Assembly: GCA_024760905.1 (NCBI GenBank)
Contig: CM045735.1
Coordinates: 12,206,749-12,270,748, forward strand
Source: Plotosus lineatus
Lineage: Eukaryota > Chordata > Actinopteri > Siluriformes > Plotosidae
Direction: 5' to 3'
DNA length: 64,000 bases
Below the pieces are notes generated by a model. It was not told the DNA's origin. It did no database searches and was given only the letters and a program-made list of their open reading frames with translations. The position numbers were made by a program, and so were the translations under genes. Below are positions 9,393 to 19,669 of this stretch, one piece after another; positions within the stretch are counted from its first letter, which is position 1; each line of letters starts with the position of its first letter.

Positions 9393-10028
9393 CTACACAC
9401 AACTGTCCACACCATGTGCATTTGATCTCGGTGCTGTGTATTTAACAGTATATTCATGAGATTCATTCTTGGGAAGCCAGCAGCAGAGCAGCACACCTCC
9501 CATCAGCAGGAAGGCAGCGGCAGCCCAGCCAATGAACAGCGAAGCACCGAGCTCACGTTTCAGTGCAGCCGTCAACACAGGATCATAAAAGTCCCGGATC
9601 ACGGTGTTAGCAGACCAGCTAACTGGAATCAAGCACAAGATGCTGCTGGTAATGAAAAGCACACCCGCCACTACAGACACTCGGGCCTTGGTCAGTTCAT
9701 CCTCAATGCAGTTTGTACACTTTCCACCAGTGACCGCGAACAGGAGGCTGAACACGGTCACAAGGATGGAGACGACAACGAGAGCACGTGCAGCCTGCAG
9801 GTCCCGAGGCAGCGCCAACATGGAGTCATAGACTTTACACTGCATCTGTCCGGTACTCTGCTGCACACAGCTCATCCACAAACCCTCCCAGAATATCTGC
9901 GCGGTCACAATGTTCTGCCCGATGAAGGCCGTCACTTTCCACATGGGCAGAGTGCACATGATGATATCAGCCAAAAGTCCAGTCAGGCCCAGAATCAAAC
10001 CCAAAAGCTGCAGACCTGAAGAAACCAT
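9393..10028 (-). CDS. cldn: Claudin, claudin-3/4 type (gene 2, duplicate of gene 1)
   Basis: A 211-residue four-pass claudin that aligns without gaps to gene 1 through the PRSN motif near residue 203, with about 30 substitutions by hand count. W30, GLW 49-51, C54, C64 and R81 are all kept. Second-loop change: NP becomes DP at 149-150. After TM4 the CGQCPKN of gene 1 is CCWLPKN here, so the cysteine arrangement differs. The C terminus is DSCV instead of NYV, which alters the last two residues of the PDZ ligand. The ATG has A at -3 and G at +4. The open, conserved frame suggests function, with scaffold binding the likeliest difference. Shares upstream DNA with gene 1. Confidence 0.95.
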   Translation of the reverse strand: MVSSGLQLLGLILGLTGLLADIIMCTLPMWKVTAFIGQNIVTAQIFWEGLWMSCVQQSTGQMQCKVYDSMLALPRDLQAARALVVVSILVTVFSLLFAVTGGKCTNCIEDELTKARVSVVAGVLFITSSILCLIPVSWSANTVIRDFYDPVLTAALKRELGASLFIGWAAAAFLLMGGVLLCCWLPKNESHEYTVKYTAPRSNAHGVDSCV

Positions 10029-10229
10029 GCTGTCTGACTGACTACTTAATTAATATTAAAAACACAGCAAGCACTTGATAAGCTGTGTGTGCGCACGCGC
10101 GTGCACGTGTCTCTGAGCCTTTTGTATGCTTCATGGTAATTATGCACTGCTGCTAATCACTACAGCTAATTGTACCATGTGACTACATCCAACCTTCAGC
10201 AATTAAAGTTGGCAAGCCCAGAAGTGTCC
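10029..10229 (-). promoter_or_regulatory. Upstream region of claudin gene 2, duplicated from gene 1
   Basis: Homologous to 5288-5457. The possible TATA variant TACAAAA is at 10120-10126 on the minus strand, 92 bp before the ATG. A GTGTGCGCACGCGCGTGCAC tract at 10086-10110 is an expanded alternating purine-pyrimidine version of the GT tract at gene 1. Confidence 0.5.
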
Positions 10230-10483
10230 AAAGTAAGTTTTACTGGATATGGTGAAGGTTTTGTTATTTGAGTTTAAAGTCTCAGTGAAAAATCTTACTC
10301 TGATGAGGTCTAGGTTCCCACTCCTAGTCTGAGAGAACCGACTGCCCTGGTTTCCCTGTGATAACTTAAACTGAGTGAAAGAAGATCTGATACTATGCGA
10401 GATTGAATGAACTGTGTGGCAGGTGAAAGGAAAATACAATATGTATTGTAGGATCGGGTCCGAACCTGTGCGATGCGGTGGTG
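10230..10483. other. No recognised feature
   Basis: Sequence between the end of the duplicated block and the hAT element. No gene recognised. Confidence 0.45.
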
Positions 10484-10491
10484 GTATAGGC

Positions 10492-11103
10492 CAGGGGTGG
10501 CGAACATGCGGTTCTTGAGCCGCATGCGGCGCTTGATCAATAAGAATGTGGCTCTATGCCTCTTATCATATTTCTATATACTGTGGCTCTTTGCCTCTTT
10601 TCATTTTTTTTTATTTATTTTTTTTATCTTAAAACACACTTAATAATATTTAAAAATAATTTTGACAGGTTGGGTGTTTCTTTATGCCGCGTCTGACACA
10701 TAAGTGACCGCCAATCATCTGAGTGGATGACGTGTAATGCTGGGAAATTAAGTAAACATTTTCTTTGCATGCAGGCTTACACTCTTTGTAAAAATGGCAA
10801 AATGCAAAGCTAAACGAAAATATGAAGATGAACACAGGACATTTCTGGGAGAATGGGAAGATGCTTACTTTTTTTATATTGAACAGAATGGCAAATCACT
10901 CTGTTTTATTATGCAGTACCACGATATCACATTTCAAGGATTCAAATCTTCAGCGTCATTTTAGCAACTCCATGCTAATAATATTGACCCGGAATTCCCC
11001 AAATATCAAAAACACCTGACTCAACATGATCGTGTGTATATTTCAATATTCATCAATTTATATTCTACAGGCCACATCTCTGTATCTGAAGTGTGTTCAG
11101 TAG

Positions 11104-11136
<33 letters not shown>

Positions 11137-11286
11137 AGAGCAAGGGAGAAAGAGAGAGAGGTCTGTGTGTGTGTCTCTGTGTGTGTGTGTGTGTGTGTGT
11201 GTTGGCAGGTCAGCACATGGTGTGGCTCTTTAACTTTCACAGTTAAAAAGTTTGGCTGTTTGTGTCTAACTTGTTCGCCACCCCTG
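10492..11286 (+). mobile_element. Non-autonomous hAT element with perfect 8-bp duplication
   Basis: Terminal inverted repeats CAGGGGTGGCGAAC (10492) and GTTCGCCACCCCTG (to 11286). The 8-bp target duplication GTATAGGC (10484-10491 and 11287-11294) is diagnostic of the hAT superfamily. 10793-10990 encodes a broken piece resembling the BED-finger start of hAT transposases of the GTF2IRD2/ZBED type (MAKCKAKRKYEDEHRTFLGE, then SLCFI, later FKDSNLQRHF). The catalytic domain is gone. Two GT tracts (11105-11135, 11163-11202) lie inside. Confidence 0.88.
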
Positions 11287-11521
11287 GTATAGGCAATGAA
11301 TGAATCCTCTCGCAGTCCAACATGCACAGCGGGCAAATTGGCTGTTTGAAGTTGTGTGTGAATGGTAATATATGTGTTGGCCCTGACACGGCCTTGCAAA
11401 CTCTTTAAATATCTACCAGCCTCCCCGCGACCGTAATTGTGATTAAAAAGGCTGAGAATATAAATGAATGATCTATAATGTGGCTATGTGTGGATGTACA
11501 TGTGTATGCATTTGGAGTATG

Positions 11522-11989
11522 CAGTGATTCCTCGCTACTTCATGCTTCAGTTTCTGTGGCTTTAGTGCATCGAGAGTTTTTCAAAAATATTCATTGAAAA
11601 ATTAAAAAATAGGGGAAAAGTTAAGGAAAATGCCACAAAACAAGGCAAATTATGAAAAAAAAAACCAAAAAAAAAACCCCCGAAGCAAACAACAAATAAA
11701 CAACCCAACAAAACTCCTGATATTTTTATGTGAGGTGCACATCTGTGTGCGTGCACATCTGGATGTGTATTTACAGTGTTTATATTTTATTTACATCTTA
11801 TGCATTATTTTTGAATGTTTAATTGTTATTATAAGAATTTATAGTGTTGAATATGCATTTATTGATATTATATACACATATACATGTACGTATACGTCAG
11901 TCAGGGGGGGGGGTCGATCCTACTTTGTGGAAATCGGCAGTCGCGGGAGGTCTCGGTCCACATTAACCACAGAAAGTGAGGGATCCCTG
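11522..11989 (-). mobile_element. TgA element
   Basis: Right terminus CAGTGATTCCTCGCTACTTC at 11522 and left terminus GAAAGTGAGGGATCCCTG at 11989, with the family interior between them. No transposase. Confidence 0.8.
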
Positions 11990-12033
11990 TATTTAGTGAT
12001 ACAGGGAAACTGTTCACATGTGCCACATTGTAC

Positions 12034-12355
12034 GACTGTTCGGTAAAGGTGCTGGATCTCTGATCCTAAGGTTCGGGGTTCAAGCCCCACTCTCCACAAG
12101 GTTGTCACCCCCCCCCCCCCCATGGTGCAGCAAACTGGGTTATCAAAGGCCGGCCATGTCTCTCACTGTCTATGGTGTGAGGGTCCTGTAAAAGAACCAT
12201 TGCTGACTTTCGAGAAAAGTAGCTGCATAGCTGTCAGTGTGTTGCTGCCCTGTGACGGCCTGGCGAGCTGTCTAGAGTCCAGAGTTGGCTGGGAAAGGCG
12301 CCAGCCTCCCTGTGACCCTACTTAGGATTAAGCGGTTACAGAAAATGAATGAATG
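12034..12355 (+). mobile_element. SINE-A2 with 9-bp target duplication
   Basis: The head has B-box-like GGTTCAAGCCC near 12075. A C14 run follows at 12108-12121. The A2 tail (GGATTAAGCGGTTACAGAAA, then GAATGAATGA) ends at 12355. Flanks are ACATTGTAC at 12025-12033 and 12356-12364. The first bases of the head are missing. Confidence 0.8.
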
Positions 12356-12474
12356 ACATTGTACAGCTTTAAAATTGAGAGTACAGACATCTCAAGGGTT
12401 AAATGATGTAATATTTTATATAAATCTGAGAAAAGACATTGATTAAAGACTCGCATATTACTGTTTTACATTTT

Positions 12475-12480
12475 TTTATT
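12475..12480 (-). promoter_or_regulatory. Candidate polyadenylation signal of claudin gene 3
   Basis: AATAAA on the minus strand about 240 bp past the stop. Position only. Confidence 0.4.
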
Positions 12481-12720
12481 AAAACCGGCGAGATAACAGT
12501 ATTTTCAATCAATCAGATTTTCATGCACAGAACTTGTCCACATTTAAATTATTAAAATAAATGCCCATCTCATTAGTATCTAAAGTACTACAATCATGCA
12601 TCAGTGACATGTATGTGATCTGTAAAAAGTACATGCCTTTCTGGACACATAGTTAGCAAGGTATAAAATGTTTTTTTTTTTTTTTCCTGAGTTCTCATGG
12701 AAACATATTCACCATGTCGC

Positions 12721-13356
12721 TCACACGTAATTCATCCCTGGGGATAATGATCTGGCTGGGGCAAATTTGGCTGCAATATACGGCTGATTTTCCTTTTGGG
12801 GGCAATTCCAACAAAGCAACCCTCCCCCCAGCAGTAGCAGAGCTGCAGATCCCCAACCGATATACAGGGAGGCTCCTAACTCTCGCCGCCGAGCTTCCAC
12901 CACCAGAGGGTTGTAGAAATCTCTGATAAGTGTGTGGGCGGACCAGCTCACAGGAATGAGAACGAGGAAGGCAGCGATGATGAAAATCACTCCTGAGATA
13001 ATGCAGGCTTTAGCTTTTGATGATTCCTCTTCCATGCAGTTGGTACACTTTCCTCCCGCCACTGCCATCAGGACACCAAAGACGCCCACTATTATGGAGA
13101 TGATGACCATTGCTCGGGCTGCCTGAAGGTCTTGAGGAAGGGCCAGCATGGAGTCATAGACCTTACACTGCATCTGTCCCGTACTCTGAACCACACAGTT
13201 CATCCATAAACCCTCCCAGATAACTTGCGCCGTCACAATGTTGGCTCCAATGAAAGCTGTCACTCTCCACATAGGCAGAGCGCAGGTGATGATCACCCCC
13301 AGCCACCCAATCATCGACAGCATTACTCCGAGGATCTGGAGGCCTTGGGATACCAT
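12721..13356 (-). CDS. cldn: Claudin, claudin-3/4 type (gene 3)
   Basis: A 211-residue claudin. W30, GLW 49-51, C54, C64 and R81 are in their standard places. The second loop has [20 protein letters not shown]. After TM4 comes LLCWNCPQK, with a cysteine pair, and the tail ends MNYV, a PDZ ligand. Four hydrophobic segments fit the claudin fold. The ATG at 13356 has A at -3 and G at +4. A TATAAAA lies 77 bp upstream, and there is no room or need for an intron. It is clearly diverged from genes 1 and 2. Orthologue unassigned. Confidence 0.96.
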   Translation of the reverse strand: MVSQGLQILGVMLSMIGWLGVIITCALPMWRVTAFIGANIVTAQVIWEGLWMNCVVQSTGQMQCKVYDSMLALPQDLQAARAMVIISIIVGVFGVLMAVAGGKCTNCMEEESSKAKACIISGVIFIIAAFLVLIPVSWSAHTLIRDFYNPLVVEARRRELGASLYIGWGSAALLLLGGGLLCWNCPQKENQPYIAAKFAPARSLSPGMNYV

Positions 13357-13432
13357 TATTTTTGGGAATCTGCAACCGGTTGTTCCTGAGATAGTTTTAG
13401 AAATGTGTCTGAGTGTGGGATTAACACGCTGT

Positions 13433-13439
13433 TTTTATA
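13433..13439 (-). promoter_or_regulatory. TATA box of claudin gene 3
   Basis: GGGGTATAAAAACAG on the minus strand, TATAAAA at 13439-13433. A start site about 30 bp downstream would give a 5' UTR near 50 nt, consistent with an intronless transcript. Confidence 0.65.
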
Positions 13440-13705
13440 CCCCATACTTACAGGGCGCGGTTCAGGAAAAAAGAATAAGCAGTCATTTGATACTTGACCG
13501 CTCTTCTGTCCATTGTTTTGAAAATCTTCTTTTTACAGCCTGAGCGACCCCTAGCAGGCTCTGCAATTCACATACTGAAGATGACATGAACTCATTTTCA
13601 AAGTTTATTAACCACGAGAAATGTTCACACTTGTATGATTTGATCTCTTTTAAAGAAAAGGTCAGGATTTTTTTTTTTTTTCATTTGAATCTTTATGTGT
13701 ATTTG

Positions 13706-13707
<2 letters not shown>

Positions 13708-13757
<50 letters not shown>
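13708..13757. repeat. (GT)n microsatellite
   Basis: About 25 uninterrupted GT units. The flanks to 13920 hold nothing recognised. Confidence 0.95.
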
Positions 13758-13758
<1 letters not shown>

Positions 13759-13924
13759 ACAGCCATAATACATCATGAGCTCATGACATAAAGAAAACAA
13801 CCCTGCATGCCAAAAGAAAAACCCTAAAGGAATGCGAATAGATATTTATGTAAAACACGCCTGGTCGCACTTGGATGTCATAAACATCAGTGGTAGAAAT
13901 TGCCAAAAATGATTTGGCATTTGT

Positions 13925-14334
13925 GGTAGAAATTGAACAAGCTGATCCGCAAGGCCGGTCACAGTGTACGGGTGGAGCTGGACTCTCTGATGGTGGTGTC
14001 GGAGAGGGGAATACTGTCCAAAATTAAGACAATATTGAACAATACCTCACACCCGCTTCACAACCTGCTGATCAGTCACAGGAGCCGTTCAGTGAGAGAC
14101 TGATTCCACCTAAATGCTCCACTGAACGACACAGGAAATCATTCCTACCTGTACAATTAAACTGTACAAACTCCTCCATATAGCAACAACATCCACCCTT
14201 ATATATTTACATTCTACTGTTTATCATATTGAAGACACTGTACACATCCCTCACTAACACCATTCACTCTGTATCTGTTTATATAGATATTAATAACTTC
14301 TCATTTCAGACTCACATGTAGATATACAGTGGTA
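13925..14334 (+). pseudogene. Non-RTE LINE, end of ORF2 and 3' UTR
   Basis: The plus strand reads KLIRKAGHSVRVELDSLMVV with small errors, then NTSHPLHNLLISHRSRSVRD and CSTERHRKSFLPVQL. This is the characteristic C-terminal tail of Rex1/L2-like fish LINE polyproteins. The 3' UTR continues past the TgB insertion at 15126-15220 and probably to ATCAATAAAGTATTCTAATT at about 15488-15507, a typical LINE 3' end. Confidence 0.7.
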
Positions 14335-14336
14335 CC

Positions 14337-15123
14337 TCACTTTACCAAAGTCTCACTAAACGAAAAATTCAGGTTACGAAACGCATTTTCGTAAAATTTT
14401 TGTCTCTGGATACAAAACAAGTCCACATTTCGAAAGCGCCATCTTAAAAATTCAAACGCGCCATTCAAACATTGACACAATGCACAAGCTGCTCTCCCAT
14501 CAATGACGTTCAAACATCCCGTCCCGCTGGCCTCCCATTGGCACGGAGGGATGATGCAGCTACCTCTTATTGCCTATCTCCCAACATCCTGCTCCGCTGG
14601 CCTCCCATTGGCTCGGAGGGATGATGCAGCTACCTCTTATGGCCTATCTCCCAACATCCTGCTCCGCTAGCCTCCCATTGGCTAGGAGGGTGATGCCGCT
14701 CCCTCTCATTGGCTATTATGGAGCTACATCTATCATGATGCTCTTTGTGTAAAGCACAGCGTTACTGTTGTTTTATGCTTTATTTCTTGACTCAGGCTTT
14801 TAACCTTCAATAAATATTTGTAAGATTCTAACTCTGCTAAGAAGACATGGTCAACACACGCTCGCGCGTGTGATTTCCGGTGCGAGTGAGAAGAAGAAAC
14901 GGGCTTGAGTGATATCACAAAGGAACATGGCCAAACCCATATACCAGCAGTACGATATTGAAGCAGAAGGCGATCTTAAAAGGTATGCTTTTATCATTTT
15001 TAAATGGTTTATGTGGTAGTATTGGAAGCCTTGGAATGAATCCCACGTTTTACATGTAAAATGCGGTTCAATTTACGAAAAAAGCTCTGGAACGGATTAA
15101 TTTCGTAAAATGAGGTACTACTG
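14337..15123 (+). mobile_element. TgB element, Tigger-like, TA duplication
   Basis: Termini CAGTGGTACCTCACTTTAC and GTAAAATGAGGTACTACTG are inverted repeats, flanked by TA at 14335-14336 and 15124-15125. A short piece resembling a CENP-B-type helix-turn-helix (LSDITKEHG) remains near 14907-14935. It interrupts the LINE 3' UTR and so is younger than it. Confidence 0.82.
14512..14721. repeat. Three tandem units of about 70 bp in TgB
   Basis: Three successive copies of a unit containing CTGGCCTCCCATTGGC ... GATGCAGCTACCTCTTAT. The homologous part of the TgB copy near 26520-26600 has one unit, so this is a local expansion. Each unit carries a CCAAT-like ATTGGC. Confidence 0.85.
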
Positions 15124-15222
15124 TATTATATACATGTAGATTCCAGATGTATATTGCTATACATATAAATATTCGTCTTTTTCTTAAATTTTCTTTGTCA
15201 ACACTTTATCTTGCTAATGCAG

Positions 15223-15440
15223 CCATGGGGTGGGGGGGGGGGGGGGACTAACCAGTGTCTCTCCCCCTCATGCCGGTCCCAAGCCCGGAGAAATGCAGAG
15301 GGTTGTGTCAGGAAGGGCATCCGACGTAAAGCCAATGCCAAACTTTTATGATGCAAATCAGAAGTATTACCCCCATACCGGATCGGTCGAGAACCGGGTT
15401 AACAACGACTGCCATCAGTGCTGTCAATCAACAGGGTATC
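15223..15440 (+). mobile_element. Fragment of an RTE-type LINE 5' region
   Basis: Begins after a G15 run and reads CCGGTCCCAAGCCCGGAGAA, then GGAAGGGCATCCGACGTAAA, then CCGGATCGGTCGAGAACCGG. I recognise this as a widespread fish LINE leader. It sits inside the 3' UTR of the LINE at 13925. No reading frame is kept. Confidence 0.5.
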
Positions 15441-15689
15441 TCGCTCTACATGTATGGAGCGCCTGTGTGTACACAATTTCCATCAGGATCAATAAAGTAT
15501 TCTAATTCTGATGATTTTGTTGATCAGAACCCGCATATCCAGTTTTTGTAAGGCCTTCTACATTATCCTTATACAGTTTATAAAGTCTACTTTGGTATTG
15601 TATAAATATGCTGGTATACTTTTCCTTGATTCCTTTTGTGGTATAAATGACTCAAAACTATAAAACTGGTCAATTCAGGCATGGTGGTC

Positions 15690-15990
15690 AATACAAACGG
15701 TATAAAGATACATGGCCAGCCTGAAGAAGTGCCACATAGATGATAGCCAATGGAAGGACCTAGCAGAGAATCGGAAGAGCTGGAGATCCATCAATCACAA
15801 GGGCATCAGGCAATTTGAAGACGAGCGCATCCAGGCTGCTCAAGAAAAAACGCCAACTGCGTAAAACGAGAACACGTGAGGCAGTTACATCAGTACCATC
15901 CTGTGATGTGTGTGGCCGTATATGCCCCTCCAAGCTAGGACTCATCAGCCGTCAGAGGGTCCACAAATCAAGACAAGGAATGAATACATG
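15690..15990 (+). pseudogene. LINE C-terminal fragment with C2H2-like finger
   Basis: The plus strand reads DSQWKDLAENRKSWRSINHK, then FEDERIQAAQEK. After a frameshift comes CDVCGRICPSKLGLISRQRV with a following H. This order (helical tail, then one C-x2-C...H finger) ends many LINE reverse-transcriptase proteins. A frameshift near 15850 makes it a relic. Confidence 0.6.
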
Positions 15991-16362
15991 AATAGGCGGT
16001 CTTTGTCATATCGACAGACAACCAAGAGGTATAATGATATTTACCTTTTTTTTCTAATTAATTGATGAATTGACTGATTTACTTGATGTTACAAGGCTGA
16101 TGATTGTTTTTTTTTTTTTTATTGATCTTCAACTGATTTGATTAATTGATCAAGTGTGTTGTTTTGATAATTGAACTGTGAAACTGGTTAATTGATTATT
16201 TTTGGCTGAATGATTGGTTGATTACTGTTGATAGTTATTTAAATCAGTTTAAATACAGTAGTTGTAAATGTGTTGCTGCTTCCTATGTTTACATTTATAG
16301 CATTTGGCAGATGCTCTTATTCAGAGCAACTTACAATCATCTTTTTTTATATACCGTATATA

Positions 16363-17143
16363 CAGGGATCCCTCACTTTTCATGGTTAATTGGGACAAGA
16401 CCGCCCGCAACCCCCAATTTCTTTGAAGTAGGATCGACCCACCCCTGATTGATGTATAGGTAGGTAGGTAAAGTAAGTCTGTTGGGTTTTTGCACCCGAG
16501 CCTAGTGGCTTAGCCTCGGTTTCCGTAGCGTGAAGCAACCAGGAGTTCAACTCCCCCTGGATGGGACGCTAGTCCATCGCAGGTTACCTTCCCAGTATAT
16601 TTTTACTGGTACCCATTTATACTGCTGGGTGAACAGAGGCACACTTGTAGTTGGGACCTTGCCCAGGGGTCTTAGCACAGTGAGGGTCTCAGTGGGATTC
16701 GAACTCACAACCTCCTGATCATAAGCATAGCACCCTAACCACTACGCCACCGGCCCCACTTGATTGATGTATACATACATGTATATGTGTATATAATATC
16801 AATAAATGCATATTCAATTATATACATGCTTATAATAACAATTAAACATTCAAAAACAATGCATAAGATGTAAATAAAATATAAATACACACATACACAC
16901 ACACACACACACAGATGTGCGCCTCACATAAAAATGTAAATAGTTTTGTTGGGGGGTTTTGGGTTGTTTTTGTTTGTTTGGGGTTTTTTGGCATAATTGG
17001 CCTTGTTTTGCAGCATTTTCCTGAACTTTTTCCTTATTTTCCCTTAATTTTCTTATTTTTTAATTTTTTGATGAATATTATTGAAAAACTTGCGATGCAC
17101 TGAAGCGGCAGAAACTGAAGCACAAAGTAGTGAGGGATCACTG
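16363..17143 (+). mobile_element. TgA element containing SINE-D
   Basis: Left terminus CAGGGATCCCTCACTTTTCA at 16363 and right terminus AGTGAGGGATCACTG at 17143, both next to TA. The interior matches other TgA copies once the SINE-D at 16459-16760 is removed. Confidence 0.85.
16459..16760 (-). mobile_element. SINE-D with 13-bp target duplication
   Basis: Flanked by TGATTGATGTATA at 16446-16458 and 16761-16773. Minus-strand head at 16760-16690, GGTAGG/GGTAAA tail at 16459-16475. Confidence 0.9.
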
Positions 17144-17318
17144 TATATATACAACTGAGCACTTCAGGGTTAAGGCTCAAGGGCCCCACAATGGTGATAG
17201 TGGGGATTGAACTGCTGACCTTTGGATCAGTATCCTGTCGCCATATCCACAAAGCCACCACTGCACTCTTTAGTTGATTGAATGACTGACAATTCATTCA
17301 ATGACTAAATTATTTTTG

Positions 17319-18007
17319 GGCAGTTGTGGAATGGTGGTAAAGGTGCTGGATCACTAATCCTAAGATTGGGGATTCAATTCCCATTCCCAATGGGTTGTCA
17401 CTGTCCCCCCAGTGCAACTAACTGGGTTATCAAAGACCAGCCATGTCTCTCACTGTCTATTGCAGTGCTTCCCAATTATTTTCTGTGACGCTGCCCCTAG
17501 AAAGAAAAAAAAGTCACCCACCCCACCCATCCTGGGCGACTATAAATAGTGTTTACTGCACTTCATATCGTTTTCTCGGTGCTTTTTCCCTGCACCATAG
17601 CGCGACAATGAGAGCGCCACTGCCAACTACTGTAGTGGATGCGTAACTACACTTAATTAGTACAGAATATGGTATGGTAAGCCTCCGTCAGTTCCGAAGG
17701 ACTATGGCTGCGCTCTGGCTGGTACCCCAGCTGGTGATACTCCCCAGTGCGCAGGAGGGAGTACACAGGAGGGCGCGCCCCATTATTTGAGAAGCACTGG
17801 TCTATGGTGAGACGTTCACGTAAAAGAACCATTTCTGACATTCGTCAAGAGTAGCTGCATAGACATCAACATGTTTCTGCCCTGCAATGGCCAGGTGAGC
17901 TGTCCAGGGTGTACTGTGCCCTTGCCTTGAGTCGGCTGGGATGGGCGCCAGCCTCCCTGAAAACCTCATTAGGATTAAACTGTTACAGACAATGAATGAA
18001 TGAATGA
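17319..18007 (+). mobile_element. SINE-A2 interrupted by a hAT MITE
   Basis: Head 17319-17400, body to 17462, then 17808-18007 with the A2 tail and (GAAT)n. The target duplication is TAAATTATTTTTG (17306-17318) versus TAAATGATTTTTG (18008-18020), one mismatch. The hAT insertion at 17463-17799 splits the sequence CTCACTGTCTATGGTG. Confidence 0.85.
17463..17799. mobile_element. hAT MITE with 8-bp duplication
   Basis: Termini CAGTGCTTCCCAA and (TTATTTGAGA)AGCACTG. Target duplication GTCTATTG/GTCTATGG (17455-17462 and 17800-17807). 17688-17757 inside it matches the 3' tail of SINE-B (GCCTCCGTCAGTTCCGAAGG), so the MITE itself carries a SINE fragment. Confidence 0.8.
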
Positions 18008-18159
18008 TAAATGATTTTTGTTTTATTGCCTGATCAATATGTTGGTTAGTTGATTAAATAATTGACTGATTGATTTATTGACTAACTGCTTTTTATTGAT
18101 TGATTGATTGATTGATATGTTTCTAATTGCTTTTGAAAAACTTATTTGTTGGTTGATTA

Positions 18160-18275
18160 AGCAATTTACATTGATATGGGGAAATTTGGAACAGACAATT
18201 TTTCTAATCTGGACTGTGGAAGGAAACCCGAGTATCCTGAGGAAATCCACACAATTATAGGGAGAACAAGAATGA
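18160..18275 (-). mobile_element. SINE-B body fragment
   Basis: GGAAGGAAACCCGAG...CCTGAGGAAATCCACACAAT...GGGAGAACA is the SINE-B core, degenerate, on the minus strand. The head is missing. Confidence 0.5.
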
Positions 18276-18466
18276 GGACGCCGTAACCGCCTGGTTAGAG
18301 AAGCGACTTTGGGACCAAAAGGTCTCTGATTCATTTCACAAAACAGCAGGAAATATGTGTGGCAGTGGGGGAGTCATCACCCTCTCATCCTCTACATAAA
18401 TAGCAAGGCAACTAACCCCCAACTGCTCTCCGGGTGCCCCCAATGTGTGCGTGACAGCCGACTGCT

Positions 18467-18467
<1 letters not shown>

Positions 18468-18556
<89 letters not shown>

Positions 18557-18568
18557 GAGAGAGACAGT

Positions 18569-18614
<46 letters not shown>

Positions 18615-18615
18615 T

Positions 18616-18670
<55 letters not shown>

Positions 18671-18671
18671 T

Positions 18672-18746
<75 letters not shown>

Positions 18747-18773
18747 GAGAGACAGTGGTGTGTGTGTGTGTGT

Positions 18774-18826
<53 letters not shown>

Positions 18827-18864
18827 TGGAGTGTGTGTGTGTGTGTGTGAGTGTGTGTGTGTGT

Positions 18865-18917
<53 letters not shown>

Positions 18918-18918
18918 T

Positions 18919-19000
<82 letters not shown>

Positions 19001-19001
19001 T

Positions 19002-19065
<64 letters not shown>

Positions 19066-19066
19066 G
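18468..19066. repeat. Large alternating (GT)n/(GA)n block
   Basis: At least seven alternations of GTGTGT tracts and GAGAGA tracts joined by a recurrent GACAGTGG linker. A higher-order unit of roughly 60-100 bp has been amplified. The long CVCV/RERE reading frames here are not genes. GA tracts are candidate triplex-forming sequences. Confidence 0.97.
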
Positions 19067-19258
19067 GGGTGAGCAGTGGTGGCTCTGAGATTAAGGCTCT
19101 ACATTACTGATTCAAAGGTGGGCAGTTCAAGCCCCAGGGCCACCACGGTACCACTGTTGGGTCCTTGAGCAAGGCCCTTAACCCTCAACTGATTAATTGT
19201 ATAATTGTATAAAAAAATGATGGATGTAAGTCACTCTGGATAAGGGTGTCTACCAAAT
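19067..19258 (+). mobile_element. SINE-C, copy 1 of a local duplication
   Basis: Starts GAGCAGTGGTGGCTCTGAGA and contains B-box-like CAGTTCAAGCC. It ends in the TAAGTCACTCTGGATAAGGG...CAAATGCC tail seen in many fish SINEs. Embedded between dinucleotide arrays. Confidence 0.8.
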
Positions 19259-19259
19259 G

Positions 19260-19330
<71 letters not shown>

Positions 19331-19406
19331 AGAGAGAGAGAGAGAGAGACAGTGGTGTGTTGTGTGTGTGTGTGAGAGAGAGCGAGAGAGAGAGAGAGAG
19401 AGAGAG

Positions 19407-19468
<62 letters not shown>

Positions 19469-19482
19469 GTGTGTGTTTGTGA
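19259..19482. repeat. (GT)n/(GA)n array between the SINE-C copies
   Basis: GT to about 19326, GA tracts with GACAGTGG, then GT again to 19479. Same architecture as 18468-19066. Confidence 0.95.
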
Positions 19483-19669
19483 GCAGTGGTGGCTCTGAGA
19501 TTAAGGCTCTACATTACTGATTCAAAGGTGGGCAGTTCAAGCCCCAGGGCCACCACGGTACCACTGTTGGGTCCTTGAGCAAGGCCCTTAACCCTCAACT
19601 GATTAATTGTATAATTGTATAAAAAAATGATGGATGTAAGTCACTCTGGATGAGGGTGTCTACCAAATG

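Larger units (their letters stand above)
16290..17268 (-). mobile_element. SINE-C interrupted by TgA (three-layer nest)
   Basis: The tail CATTTGGCAGATGCTCTTAT lies at 16301-16320 and the rest of the SINE-C body and head at 17155-17268 (minus strand). A TgA element (16363-17143) sits between them and itself contains a SINE-D. The order of insertion is therefore SINE-C, TgA, SINE-D. Confidence 0.7.

Noticed and set aside
9456..10019. 187-residue plus-strand frame
   Set aside because: Antisense shadow of claudin gene 2. Similar antisense frames overlap genes 1, 3, 4 and 5.
10297..10345. CTGATGAGGTCTAGG...CCTAG, a possible hammerhead core
   Set aside because: The GAAA element and stem III are absent.
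18357..19482. Long reading frames rich in CVCV and RERE
   Set aside because: They are translations of (GT)n and (GA)n arrays with no start context or domain.
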